Positions 1 through 9,773 of a stretch of DNA of 64,000 nucleotides are shown here, piece by piece (positions within the stretch are counted from its first letter, which is position 1; every line of letters starts with the position of its first letter). The notes beneath the pieces were generated by a model. The model saw only the letters and a list, made by a program, of their open reading frames with translations. It was not told the origin of the DNA and made no database searches. Location of the stretch: the NCBI GenBank assembly GCA_021325635.1, contig JAJPGV010000046.1, positions 97,762 through 161,761 on the forward strand, written 5' to 3'. Both the position numbers and the translations under genes were made by a program. The DNA comes from Chloroflexota bacterium (GTDB lineage: Bacteria > Chloroflexota > JAJPGV01).

Positions 1-254
1 ATGGGCGTGACTGCCGGAGCGAGGGTGCCTCGATCGACTATCTGTCGCCGGCTGAGCATGTACTGGAAGTAGTCGCGCATGACTCGCACGTCGTACGGCT
101 TGTGCTCCATCTCGACCACGATGCCGTCATAGGCCGAAGCGCTCAGAGCCATGGCCTCATCAATGTCCTGTCCGGCGAACATGCACAGAGCCGGCTTGCC
201 CTGCTCCAGGGAATGAATGACGCCGTTCAGGCGGGGGATGTCAATATCGGCCAA
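1..254 (-). CDS. HpcH/HpaI-family aldolase, N-terminal part only
   Basis: The minus strand reads open from a TTG at 254 to the left edge, giving 84 residues with no stop; the C-terminal part lies outside the window. The peptide resembles the N-terminal part of class II 2-oxo acid aldolases (HpaI/GarL type): a GKPALCMF strand followed by the IVVEMEHKPYD strand, equivalent to the family's VxIDxEHxPxD segment. These Mg/Mn-dependent enzymes cleave 4-hydroxy-2-oxo acids to pyruvate or a related oxo acid plus an aldehyde, often at the end of aromatic meta-cleavage routes. An in-frame TAA lies upstream near 310. GGAG precedes two tandem TTG codons (257 and 254), so the exact start is uncertain. The family call is good; the substrate is unknown. 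Confidence 0.8.
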   Translation of the reverse strand, partial: MADIDIPRLNGVIHSLEQGKPALCMFAGQDIDEAMALSASAYDGIVVEMEHKPYDVRVMRDYFQYMLSRRQIVDRGTLAPAVTP

Positions 255-345
255 CAAGCAGTCTCCATAGGCGGTCTGGCGGACGCACTCGCGCCCGGAC
301 CATTATGGAAGACGGCGCGCCGGCGGCGTTCTCCGAGCGGTCCCT

Positions 346-546
346 CTACCGCGCGAGCTCGACCGTCCCGTCCGGAGAGGCTTCACGCAGCACGGCGAGC
401 GCATTGCCATCGAACGTGCGCAGCGACTCCCCCCGCTGCTCCAGCGACGACATCAGTCGGTAGTAGTGCCGGCGACAAAACGCCGCGCCGTTGACGACCA
501 CGAGAGATCGATCACGACATTCAGGCGCCTCGCAGTACTCACTCAT
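346..546 (-). CDS. small zinc-binding protein, unknown role
   Basis: This 66-residue protein has Cys5, Cys10, Cys24 and His27 (C-x4-C-x13-C-x2-H), which looks like a single zinc knuckle, followed by a short probable helical tail. I chose the ATG at 546 because GGGGAAGG sits about four bases upstream; an ATG nine codons further upstream has no such site. It lies between the aldolase and rpoN on the same strand. No function is recognised; a nucleic-acid or protein-binding zinc finger is the simplest guess. A second small Cys/His protein occurs near the right edge (63593-63853). Confidence 0.6.
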   Translation of the reverse strand: MSEYCEAPECRDRSLVVVNGAAFCRRHYYRLMSSLEQRGESLRTFDGNALAVLREASPDGTVELAR

Positions 547-645
547 GGAACCTTCCCCGGTGACTTTGGCCAAGATGGATGAAGGGCCATCGCACAGAAC
601 GTGCCGGAGTGGCTTTGGAAATCGCCGTGAACGCAGGCTCGGGGC

Positions 646-2079
646 TCAGGCACGCGCCGGAATCGCCATCCGGCTACGCAGCGCCGACGGCAGGATGTGG
701 ATGGCACCACGGTACTTGGCCACCGTGCGGCGAGCCACGAACATGCCCTGTTCGTGCAGCTGCATGGCTATCTCCTCGTCGCTCAGCGGCCGCTCCGGAT
801 CTTCATGAGCAATGATCTCGCGGATCGCATCCTTGATGGCCAGCGACCCGTCGAACATGTCGTCGAAGCTGATCACGCGCTTCGACGGCAGCATCATGTA
901 CTTGTTCGCGGTGGCACGGCTGACGGTCGATTCATGCAACCCAACGCGATACGCAACTTCCGAGCGGGTCAGCGGCTTGAGGTGCCGTATCCCCTGGTCG
1001 AGGAAGTCCTGCTGGGCCTCGACGATGCACTCAGTGATGTGCCGAATGGTGTCCCAACGCTGCTTGATAAAGCCGATGAAGAACTTGGCCTGGCTGGCAT
1101 GCTTGCGCACGAAGTCACGATCGCCTGCCGGCAGGTTGCGTTCGGTCAGCAGGTCCCGGTACAGGTCGTTGACGCCGAAGCGGTAGCGGGCCTCCTCCAG
1201 CACTTCGACCAGGTAGCCCTGTTCGGCGGCCTTGATGGCCACGTCGGGCCGAACGACGGCGTTGGCGCCGGTATTGATGCGCTGCTGCCCCTGTGACAGC
1301 CCCCAGGCCGGAAATGGGGTCAGATTGTCCTTGATGTACGCCCAGCTGGTCAGCACATGCTCCAGGCTGATCTGCAGCGTGCCGGCGATCTGATCGAACT
1401 TGTGCCGGCCAAGCTCCTCGAAACAGGTCTCCAGGATGCGTTCGGCGATGACGTCGCCCTTGCCGTCCTGGGCCAGGTGGCGCAGCTGGATCAACAGGCA
1501 TTCGCGCGGATCGTGGGCGCCCACGCCGGGTGGATCCTGGTCCTGCAGCACCTCGACCACGGCTCGCACGCGGCCAACGTCGACCTGGCAGGCTTCGGCG
1601 ACCTCGTGGTCCGTCACCGTCAGGTAGCCGGATTCATCCAGGCTGCCGATGAGGTATTCGGCAATGGGCATGTCCTCGTCGGCAATCGTGCTGGCCAGGG
1701 CATCCAGCAGGTAATCCTGGATGCTCGATTCGGACGCCGCCAACGCCACCGGGTCGTATTCGTCGTCAGACGTGCGATTCGCGCGGGTATCGACGCGCCA
1801 GGCGTCGTACGGCTCCTCCTCCCACTGGCCACCAGGCTCCGGAGCGCTGAGCCGCTGCGCGCTGCACTCCGGGCAGCGTCCTTCCTGGAGGCCGGACCCG
1901 CATACGGTGCAGGTATCGCGATCCTCGACCTCCAGCGCGGGATTGTTCACCAGCTCCTGCTGAATGGTCTGCTCGAGCTCTTCGGAAGAAAGCTGCAGGA
2001 TCTTCAGCGACGTAATGAGGTTCGCTGTGACAGCGATATTCTGCTGCGGCTGCAGGGTCTGTGAGACCTCTAGCTCCAA
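646..2079 (-). CDS. rpoN: RNA polymerase sigma-54 factor with inserted zinc ribbon
   Basis: The 477-residue product has the expected layout: Gln/Leu-rich activator-interacting region I (about 1-50), core-binding domain, helix-turn-helix, and a C-terminal RpoN box ARRTVAKYR at about 449-457 that recognises the -24 element. Between region I and the core-binding domain are CTVC (57-60) and CPEC (69-72), a CxxC-x8-CxxC ribbon absent from classical enterobacterial RpoN. The start is a TTG at 2079 preceded by AAGGA. The gene lies 104 bases downstream of an NtrC-type activator on the same strand, so the sigma factor and one of its activators are probably co-transcribed. Sigma-54 promoters need an AAA+ activator to open. 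The identification is secure. Confidence 0.97.
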   Translation of the reverse strand: MELEVSQTLQPQQNIAVTANLITSLKILQLSSEELEQTIQQELVNNPALEVEDRDTCTVCGSGLQEGRCPECSAQRLSAPEPGGQWEEEPYDAWRVDTRANRTSDDEYDPVALAASESSIQDYLLDALASTIADEDMPIAEYLIGSLDESGYLTVTDHEVAEACQVDVGRVRAVVEVLQDQDPPGVGAHDPRECLLIQLRHLAQDGKGDVIAERILETCFEELGRHKFDQIAGTLQISLEHVLTSWAYIKDNLTPFPAWGLSQGQQRINTGANAVVRPDVAIKAAEQGYLVEVLEEARYRFGVNDLYRDLLTERNLPAGDRDFVRKHASQAKFFIGFIKQRWDTIRHITECIVEAQQDFLDQGIRHLKPLTRSEVAYRVGLHESTVSRATANKYMMLPSKRVISFDDMFDGSLAIKDAIREIIAHEDPERPLSDEEIAMQLHEQGMFVARRTVAKYRGAIHILPSALRSRMAIPARA

Positions 2080-2183
2080 GGGACCGTCCTTACGCCTTTC
2101 GTTCTACCTTCGCACTCGAGAGGCTGACCAGGCCGCCAGCCGCTACTCAAACGCAAGTAGCGTGCCACGCCTTGGAACGACGG

Positions 2184-3614
<1,431 letters not shown>

Positions 3615-3621
3615 GGTCTAA

Positions 3622-3627
3622 ACATTA
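3622..3627 (-). promoter_or_regulatory. candidate -10 box of the NtrC-type gene
   Basis: The minus strand reads TAATGT, seven bases before the TTG start at 3614, with no ribosome binding site between. This placement would start transcription at or next to the first codon, as in leaderless genes. The same arrangement recurs at several genes in this window. Confidence 0.4.
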
Positions 3628-3727
3628 GCGCTTTCAACATGGCACCGGAATTGCTAGCAGGCGCTGTGACCAGCCGGCACTCTCCGGCGTTGTAACGATC
3701 AGCATGCGGCAGCGTTGGGTGGTGTGA

Positions 3728-4279
3728 GTGGCCGTCGCGACACGACAATCTGAGAAAGAGCTCATCGAGGCGGCCCAACAGGGAGATGCGGGCGCGTTCG
3801 GTTCAATTTATGACCTCTTTGCCGATCGGGTGTACCGGCACATCCTGTACCGAATCGGCAGCCCGAGCGACGCGGAAGACCTGATGCAGCAAACCTTCAT
3901 GAAGGCCTGGCAGGCCATCGGCCGGTATCGCATAAGCGAAGTGCCGCTCATCGCCTGGCTGCTCACGATTGCCCACAACAGCGTCGTCAGCTACTTCCGC
4001 GGCAAACGCGACAGCGTGCCGCTGAACATCGAGATGAGCCCGCCCGATGGCGCCGGCGAGCCTTACGATGCCCTTGAACGCCGCTACGACCAGGCGATTG
4101 TGCGGCGCGCCGTCGCCGCACTGCCCGCCGAGCAGCAGATGGTCGTCTCGATGCACTTCCTCGAGGAGCTCGATTACACGGACATCGCCCGAGCCCTGGG
4201 CAAGACCGAGAACAACATCCGAGTCATCGCCCACCGCGGCCTGAAGCGCATGCGCGCTGCCATGGAGGGGCGAGCATGA
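3728..4279 (+). CDS. ECF-type sigma-70 family RNA polymerase sigma factor
   Basis: The 183-residue protein has sigma region 2 (about 20-90, with the DAEDLMQQTFMKAW helix) and region 4 (about 125-180, with LPAEQQMVVSMHFLEELDYTDIA and a helix-turn-helix). Regions 1 and 3 are missing, as expected for an extracytoplasmic-function sigma factor. The start is a GTG at 3728. Its TGA overlaps the ATG of the next gene, a membrane protein with a DUF5667 segment, which suggests a sigma factor/membrane partner pair. The signal sensed is unknown. Confidence 0.93.
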   Translation: MAVATRQSEKELIEAAQQGDAGAFGSIYDLFADRVYRHILYRIGSPSDAEDLMQQTFMKAWQAIGRYRISEVPLIAWLLTIAHNSVVSYFRGKRDSVPLNIEMSPPDGAGEPYDALERRYDQAIVRRAVAALPAEQQMVVSMHFLEELDYTDIARALGKTENNIRVIAHRGLKRMRAAMEGRA

Positions 4280-5316
4280 GCCGCAAGACGAGTGAGGAGC
4301 TCACCCAGGCCATCGACCGCGCTCTGCATGGCGGCAGGGCGGTGAGCGATGCCGCGGATACCGAAGCCGGCAAGGATCTCATGGCGCTGGTGCCAATCGC
4401 GCAATCGCTGCGGCTGGACGGAGTGGAACACCTTCCCGAGCATCGGCGAGAGCAGGGCCGGCAGCGCTTGCTGGCTGCCATCAGCCAGGCAGGATCGGCG
4501 CCCAAGCCTCACTTCACCTGGCCAGGATGGCTGCGCCCCACCGCAGCGGGCAGCCTGGCCGCGCTGCTTTCCGGAGCGGCGGTGGTCTACGCCGCACAGG
4601 ACGCGCCGCCCGAGAGCGTGCTCTATCCCGTGCACCAGGTCACGGAGCAGGTAGCGCAGGTGACCCAGCAGGTGACCGAAAGCCTGCTCCTCCCGCCCGC
4701 GGCCACGCCCACGACAGCCGCAACCCCCACCACCAGCGCATCCCTGCCTTCGCCGTCATCGAGAAATGCAGTTCCGACGCCACTGCAAACCACCCTGCCA
4801 CGACCGGCCGAGAGCGCCAGCGCGACGGGTCTTTCCGGAGAATCGCGAGGCCGCGATTCGGAAGGCGGTGACAAATCCGAGCGGGACGAGGGCTTCGGCC
4901 GCGACCAGTCAAGACTTTCCACACCAACCGCCGGCACCACCGCAACGAGCCGCCAGCGAGACCGTGAAGGGGATCAGGGAGAAGGCAGGAGCTCTTCGAG
5001 CAGTGAACCGGCAGGAACGGGACCGAGTGACGGCCGTTTTGGTGGTGACTCCAATGGTCGCGGAGGGGACGATGGGCGCCGTGGCGGCGCCGCGGGCAGC
5101 CCAAGCGCCGCGGGCAGCGCCGGACGCAGCAGCCAAAGCACGGTCAACGGTCCGAGGCTGAGCGTTACAGCGCAGGCAACCATCACCGCCACCCCTGCGG
5201 CCATTCCGGCTTCCGGCGCCACGCCCGCGGCGACTGCGACGAGCGGCAGTGGTCGGGACAGTGGCGGGCGGAATGACTCCCTTCGGCGTGACGACGACGG
5301 CCAGCACGGCAGGTAG
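4276..5316 (+). CDS. DUF5667-type membrane protein, probable anti-sigma partner
   Basis: The 346-residue protein starts with a soluble segment (1-80), then one membrane helix at about 86-106, then a motif ending in PPESVLYPVHQVTEQV. That motif resembles the DUF5667 signature (PxxxLYPxKxxxE) found beside ECF sigma factors. The rest (about 130-346) is a low-complexity Pro/Thr/Ala/Ser/Gly/Asp/Arg region, probably an unstructured outside tail. The ATG overlaps the sigma factor's stop (ATGA), so translation is likely coupled. A role in holding or tuning the sigma factor is inferred from this context. The tail has strong repeat-like composition and is probably variable between strains. Confidence 0.8.
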   Translation: MSRKTSEELTQAIDRALHGGRAVSDAADTEAGKDLMALVPIAQSLRLDGVEHLPEHRREQGRQRLLAAISQAGSAPKPHFTWPGWLRPTAAGSLAALLSGAAVVYAAQDAPPESVLYPVHQVTEQVAQVTQQVTESLLLPPAATPTTAATPTTSASLPSPSSRNAVPTPLQTTLPRPAESASATGLSGESRGRDSEGGDKSERDEGFGRDQSRLSTPTAGTTATSRQRDREGDQGEGRSSSSSEPAGTGPSDGRFGGDSNGRGGDDGRRGGAAGSPSAAGSAGRSSQSTVNGPRLSVTAQATITATPAAIPASGATPAATATSGSGRDSGGRNDSLRRDDDGQHGR

Positions 5317-5543
5317 CACGTAAATTTTTGCTTACATATAGCTCGGTAGCACGATCGTATTGACAATATGTGATATGTTGGAGCCATAGACGTCGGAACT
5401 CACCGCGACGGACCTGAGGGCTGGTGGCCAAGCGCTGCCAGCCTTTTTCGTTTCTGGCAGACAAATTTCGTCCAACGGAGCGCTTCTTGTCCGATCTGTG
5501 CCGTTCTGTCCTCAGCTGGCTGCCAAGCCGTCACGACCTCAAC

Positions 5544-5999
5544 ATGGTCATCTACGTAGACGGCTCCAGCGTTCCCAATCCCGGCCCCAGTGGCGTCGGC
5601 CTGCTCGTCCTCGCTCGCGGCTCGACGGCTGACTCACTGATCGGCGTCACAAAGAACATCGGCTTCGGAGGGAACAACACCGCAGAGTTCCTCGGCCTGA
5701 TGGATGCCCTGGCGATTGTTCGCGCGGCGCGCCCTCGCAGCGCGCTGATCGTGTCGGACTCCCTGGTAGGCCTGCGATTGGCGACCGGCAAAATTCGAGC
5801 AAGATCCGGGCAGCACCTGGCGCTGCAACGCCAGGCACGAGATTGGCTGGTCGAGCACGAGCACGTGCGGCTGTGTTGGGTAGAACGCAATCGCAACCTG
5901 GCGCACCATCTGGCCCGCTTCGGCGCCTCGTTGCCCGAGGGCAGCGAGGACGTCCGGCTGCTCGGCTCCCAGGAGCAAGCACTACCCAGAGCGTCTTGA
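5544..5999 (+). CDS. ribonuclease H-fold protein (RNase HI-like)
   Basis: Starting at the ATG at 5544 the 151-residue protein begins directly with the first strand VIYVDGSSVPNPGPSG, which carries the first catalytic Asp. Glu follows in NNTAEFLGL, the second Asp in IVSDSLVGL, and the final motif is WVERNRNLAHHLA. This is the D-E-D arrangement of RNase HI, which cuts the RNA strand of RNA-DNA hybrids with two metal ions. The frame is open upstream to 5424, but those 40 residues match nothing in the family. The C-terminal 20 residues are extra. It could act on R-loops or replication primers; a rnhA role is likely but not proven because related domains have other uses. Confidence 0.8.
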   Translation: MVIYVDGSSVPNPGPSGVGLLVLARGSTADSLIGVTKNIGFGGNNTAEFLGLMDALAIVRAARPRSALIVSDSLVGLRLATGKIRARSGQHLALQRQARDWLVEHEHVRLCWVERNRNLAHHLARFGASLPEGSEDVRLLGSQEQALPRAS

Positions 6000-6042
6000 G
6001 GCTCTTGACGTCGCCTGGCCCGCGCTGTGCGTCCGGCAGGGC

Positions 6043-6204
6043 ATGGACCAACGCACGAAAAAGACCGACCACTCACCACTCCCAGCAAAGCTGCGGGCCG
6101 GAAAGCCCAACCCCACGGCGAAGCGCTACCCCAACCCAGTTGCGGCGCAGGATCTAGCCAAGAAGACAGATACCGAGCAGCCTCACGGCGCCGGCGGGAC
6201 CTAG
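6043..6204 (+). CDS. possible small basic protein
   Basis: An ATG frame of 53 codons runs through the otherwise empty stretch between the RNase H gene and the SRPBCC gene. Its product is Lys/Pro-rich and basic (KRYPNPVAAQDLAKK near the middle), and third codon positions are mostly G or C like neighbouring genes. The ribosome binding site is weak (GCAGG). I recognise no family. It may be a chance frame. The rest of 6000-6234 shows only a GC-rich stem (GGCGGG/CCCGCC) near 6192-6215. Confidence 0.25.
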   Translation: MDQRTKKTDHSPLPAKLRAGKPNPTAKRYPNPVAAQDLAKKTDTEQPHGAGGT

Positions 6205-6234
6205 GAGGGGCCCGCCTCACCGTGGGGCAGGCCG

Positions 6235-6741
6235 CTAGCGATCCGGCAGCTGGGCCTCGCTTCCGCTCGGCTGCCTTGTGGCCACGTCATCGCGGCGAAC
6301 CTCGCCCCGCCAGGCGCCCGTTTCCATGCCCCGAGACTCAATGAACTCCTTGAAGCGCTTCAGGTCTCCCTCCACCCGCCGGCTCACGAAGCCCAGCTTG
6401 TCACCAACGCTCTCGACGAAGCCTTCCGGGTCGTAGCCGATCTGGAGCATGACGCGGGTGGTGTTCGGGTCCACGTAGTGGAAGGTCACTACGCCGGCAT
6501 GCTGGGGCCCACTCGTGCTCTTCCAGGCGATTCGCTGGTCGGGGATCTGCTCGGCGATCTCCGCGTCCCACTGCTCTTCCTTGCCGTACAGGTCGGCTTT
6601 CCAGTGCAGGTGCGTGTCGTCGAGCTGCCGTACCTCCTTGACACCCTCCATGAAACGCGGGAACTCCTCGAACTGCGTCCATTGGTTGTAGACACTGTGA
6701 ATGGGAGCGTGAACGTCGATAGCTTTCTCGATCGTTTCCAT
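6235..6741 (-). CDS. SRPBCC-family (polyketide cyclase-like) protein
   Basis: From the ATG at 6741 the product is 168 residues. It opens with METIEKAIDVHAPIHSVYNQW, the first strand and helix of the START/SRPBCC helix-grip fold, and contains FPRFMEGVKEV and WDAEIAEQIPDQRIAW, both hallmarks of the polyketide_cyc2/COG5637-like group. The last 30 residues are an Arg/Asp-rich tail. These proteins bind hydrophobic ligands in a deep cavity; many small bacterial members have no known substrate. The frame extends upstream to 7164, but that part is antisense to the UbiD gene and not coding. It is divergent from UbiD and may share its control region (6742-6982). Confidence 0.85.
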   Translation of the reverse strand: METIEKAIDVHAPIHSVYNQWTQFEEFPRFMEGVKEVRQLDDTHLHWKADLYGKEEQWDAEIAEQIPDQRIAWKSTSGPQHAGVVTFHYVDPNTTRVMLQIGYDPEGFVESVGDKLGFVSRRVEGDLKRFKEFIESRGMETGAWRGEVRRDDVATRQPSGSEAQLPDR

Positions 6742-6982
6742 GCCTAGCCGGGCGCAACATCTGTGCCACCGGGCAGGCCGAATGCCGCGTTTGGCAGACG
6801 CAGCCGGCGTGGCCGTGAAGGGGCCCGCGGCGTCAGAAGCGGGAATGAGCCCAACTTGACACGAACCCTGCGCAGGGAGAATCCTCCTTGTGGGCCTCTT
6901 GCAGCCGAAGCAGGTGGCCTGCCAGCTTAGAAGACCGCCCGCGGCGAGGAATGCAGATGACGAACGTTCAGGGAGAAGTGAA

Positions 6983-8449
6983 TTGACGCCCAAAGAGAAG
7001 AAGCAGGTCGCGGAGGGTAACCTGCGCGAGTTCCTACGCCTGGCCAATGAAGACGGCGAGCTGGTCGTCGTCGACGGCGTGGACCCCGAGCTCGAGATGG
7101 GCGCGCTGTACGAGCTCAGCCTGGAGCACGAGTTCCCGCCCGTCCTCCTGTTCGACAACATCAAGGGCTATCCATCGGGCCGGCGCGTGCTCATGAACGT
7201 CCGTACGTCGCACCTGCTGAGCGACGGCAGGGGCATCGAAGCCGTGCAGGCCTACCGCCAGCGCAAACGGGACAGCGTTCGCACCACAGCCCTCCCGCCA
7301 GAGGAGGTCGAGACCGGTCCGGTCTGTCAGAACGTGCTGACCGGCGACGATGTGAACGTGCTCGCCTTCCCCACACCGAAATGGCACGAGCTCGACGGCG
7401 GCGCGTACATCGGTACAGAGTGCATGGTCATCACCAAGGACCCCGACAGCGATTGGGTAAACGCCGGCACGTATCGCGCGCAGGTGCAGGATGAGCGCAC
7501 CATCAGCGTGTTCATCGAGCCAGGCAAGCACGGCCGTGTGATCCGCCAGAAGTACTGGGATCGAGGCGAGCCCTGCCCCATGGTCTTGACCGTCGGGCAG
7601 TCGCCAATGCTCAGCCGGCTGGCCGGATCGGGCTCGCAGTACGGCGAATCGGAGTTCGCCACGGCCGGCGGGCGGCTCGGGCGGCCTATCCAGGTAGTCC
7701 GCGGCAAGATCACCGGGCTGCCCTTTCCGGCCGACACGGAGATCGCCTTCGAGGGCTACATGCATCCACCCGAGGTCGAGGCCCGACCGGAGGGTCCATT
7801 CGGCGAATGGCCGGGCTACTACGCCTCCCACTCACGGCCCGAGCCTGTCCTGCGGGTCGAGGCTGTCTATCACCGCGATAACCCCATCATCACCGGGCAA
7901 CCCCCGGCAAAGCCGACCTATCCCGGCCGGCAGGGCGGCAATGTGGCCACCGCCGCGGCCATCTGGGATGCGCTCGAAGCGGCGGGCGTGCCAGAAGTCA
8001 AGGGTGTGTGGAAGCTGCAGGGCGGCGGAGCGCGGTTCATCACGGTTGTATCCATCCGCCAGCAGCACGCCGGCCACGCCAAGATGGCCGGACTGGTGGC
8101 GACCGGGTGCGGACCGGCAGCCTATCTCGGGCGCATGACCGTGGTGGTGGACGACGACATCGACATCACCAATCCCGTGGAGGTCCTGTGGGCTATGGCG
8201 ACCCGCTGGGATCCGAAGACGCAAACGGACATCGTCGATGGCTGCTGGACCGGCCACATCGATCCCGCCCTCGACCCGGCCAAGCGCGAGGCCGGCGACA
8301 TCACCAACAGCCGCATCATTATCTATGCCGTGCGGCCGTACCACTGGCGTGAGGAGTTTCCCGCGGTCAATGAGATCTCGTCCTCCTACGCGGAGCAGGT
8401 TCGAGCCAAATGGGCGCCCAAGCTGGAGTTTTTGAGGACTAAAGGCTGA
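6983..8449 (+). CDS. UbiD-family prenylated-FMN decarboxylase
   Basis: The 488-residue product matches UbiD-type (de)carboxylases along its length. A conserved segment reads EIAFEGYMHPPEVEARPEGPFG followed by EWPGYY, holding the acidic residues that work with prFMN, and the C-terminal half has VVVDDDIDITNPVEVLWAM. Such enzymes remove or add carboxylate on aromatic or alpha,beta-unsaturated acids and need prenylated FMN made by a UbiX partner, which is not in this window. I chose the TTG at 6983 because GGGAG lies seven bases upstream and the product then starts like the family; the frame itself begins at 6890. The Rieske oxygenase begins four bases after the stop, so the two are co-transcribed. 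An aromatic acid substrate is likely. Confidence 0.92.
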   Translation: MTPKEKKQVAEGNLREFLRLANEDGELVVVDGVDPELEMGALYELSLEHEFPPVLLFDNIKGYPSGRRVLMNVRTSHLLSDGRGIEAVQAYRQRKRDSVRTTALPPEEVETGPVCQNVLTGDDVNVLAFPTPKWHELDGGAYIGTECMVITKDPDSDWVNAGTYRAQVQDERTISVFIEPGKHGRVIRQKYWDRGEPCPMVLTVGQSPMLSRLAGSGSQYGESEFATAGGRLGRPIQVVRGKITGLPFPADTEIAFEGYMHPPEVEARPEGPFGEWPGYYASHSRPEPVLRVEAVYHRDNPIITGQPPAKPTYPGRQGGNVATAAAIWDALEAAGVPEVKGVWKLQGGGARFITVVSIRQQHAGHAKMAGLVATGCGPAAYLGRMTVVVDDDIDITNPVEVLWAMATRWDPKTQTDIVDGCWTGHIDPALDPAKREAGDITNSRIIIYAVRPYHWREEFPAVNEISSSYAEQVRAKWAPKLEFLRTKG

Positions 8450-8453
8450 TGAC

Positions 8454-9659
8454 ATGCTGACCCGCGAAGAAAACGACCTGCTCACCCAGACCGGTCCCGG
8501 CACTCCCACCGGTGAGCTGATGCGCCGCTACTGGCTCCCGGCCATGCTCTCGGAGGAACTCCAAGCCGATGGCGAGCCCAAACAGCTGCGGCTCTTGAGC
8601 GAGCGCTTCGTCGCCTTCAGGGACAGCTCAGGCCGGGCCGGCATCCTGGACGAAGGTTGCCCGCACCGCGGCGCATCCCTGGCCTACGGCCGAAACGAGG
8701 AATGCGGCCTGCGCTGCATCTACCACGGCTGGAAGGTCGATATCCACGGGAACATCATGGACATGCCTTCCGAGCCCGAGGACAGCACCTTCAGGACACG
8801 CATCAAGCACCGCTCGTATCCCACGCATGAGGCCGGGGGACTGGTGTGGGCGTATTTCGGGCCGTCGGAGCTGAAGCCGGCCTTCCCGGACTGGCCCTGG
8901 CTGAGCGCGCCCGACAGCGACCGTGAGATCAACAAGGTGCTGCAGGAGTGCAACTACGCCCAGGGGCTCGAGGGCAGCATCGACTCCGTCCATTCCGACT
9001 TTCTGCACTCGTCGGACATCCGCGGCCGGCCCAGCGACCATCGTCCACGGCTCGAAGTCGAGGATCGGCCTTACGGCTTCCGCTACGGGGCCATTCGCCG
9101 GCCCGACGGGGAGGCCGGCAAGAGCCAATACGTGCGTATCACGCTGTACGTCGCGCCCTGCTACGTCCTCATCCCGATCCAGCGCCGCTCCGACGGCAGC
9201 GAAGTGGTCACCCACCACGCCTGGATACCCATCGACGACGAGCACAACTACTTCTACAGCATTCGCTGGAACCGGCGGGGGCCGATCGCGCAGGACCACG
9301 GGGCGCAGTTCGCCATTGACGCCGAATTCCGTCCTGAGCGAAATCGGGCCAACAAGCACCTTCAGGATCGCGCCCTGATGAAAGCGGGCAACTGGTCCGG
9401 GATCATGGGCGTCAACAGCCAGGATTTCGCCGTGGTCGAGAGCATGGACCCCATTTACGACCGCACCCGAGAGCACCTGGGCAGCACAGACGTGGCGGTG
9501 GCCCGTTTCCGCCGCAGCGTTATCCAGGCGGCCCGTTCTGTCTCAGCCGGAGGCACTCCTCCTGGCCTGGACGGCGGGACCGACTTCCATTGTCTGGCCA
9601 CCGAAGAACGCGTCGTGCCCATCGACATGCCATGGCAAGAAGTAGCCCCGTTCAGCTAG
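8454..9659 (+). CDS. Rieske non-heme iron oxygenase, alpha subunit
   Basis: The 401-residue protein has the Rieske [2Fe-2S] ligands Cys69, His71, Cys88 and His91 (CPHRG and CIYHGW) and, in the catalytic domain, the EGSIDSVHSDFLHS segment with the bridging Asp and the two iron-binding His. The overall form resembles phthalate 4,5-dioxygenase and related O-demethylases, which hydroxylate or demethylate aromatic acids. No ferredoxin or classic reductase gene lies beside it; the GltD-like flavoprotein at 16685-18100 is the nearest candidate electron donor, and that is speculative. It is preceded by UbiD in the same operon and followed by a binding protein and a dehydrogenase. Confidence 0.95.
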   Translation: MLTREENDLLTQTGPGTPTGELMRRYWLPAMLSEELQADGEPKQLRLLSERFVAFRDSSGRAGILDEGCPHRGASLAYGRNEECGLRCIYHGWKVDIHGNIMDMPSEPEDSTFRTRIKHRSYPTHEAGGLVWAYFGPSELKPAFPDWPWLSAPDSDREINKVLQECNYAQGLEGSIDSVHSDFLHSSDIRGRPSDHRPRLEVEDRPYGFRYGAIRRPDGEAGKSQYVRITLYVAPCYVLIPIQRRSDGSEVVTHHAWIPIDDEHNYFYSIRWNRRGPIAQDHGAQFAIDAEFRPERNRANKHLQDRALMKAGNWSGIMGVNSQDFAVVESMDPIYDRTREHLGSTDVAVARFRRSVIQAARSVSAGGTPPGLDGGTDFHCLATEERVVPIDMPWQEVAPFS

Positions 9660-9719
9660 GGCCATACGTGTCAGCTGTTTCCGCTATCCTGTGCCCTTTG
9701 TGAAGCGAAGCAATCGCTC

Positions 9720-9735
9720 TGGCACCATGTGTTCT
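9720..9735 (+). promoter_or_regulatory. weak sigma-54-like -24/-12 element
   Basis: TGGCAC, a perfect -24 core, is followed at the right distance by TTC where TTGC is expected, so the -12 half matches only partly. It lies 39 bases before the GTG start of the binding protein gene. It is worth noting because rpoN is present in the window, but the match could be chance. Confidence 0.22.
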
Positions 9736-9773
9736 CGGCCAGGCAAACCAACCTCGAACCAAGGAGGCCCACC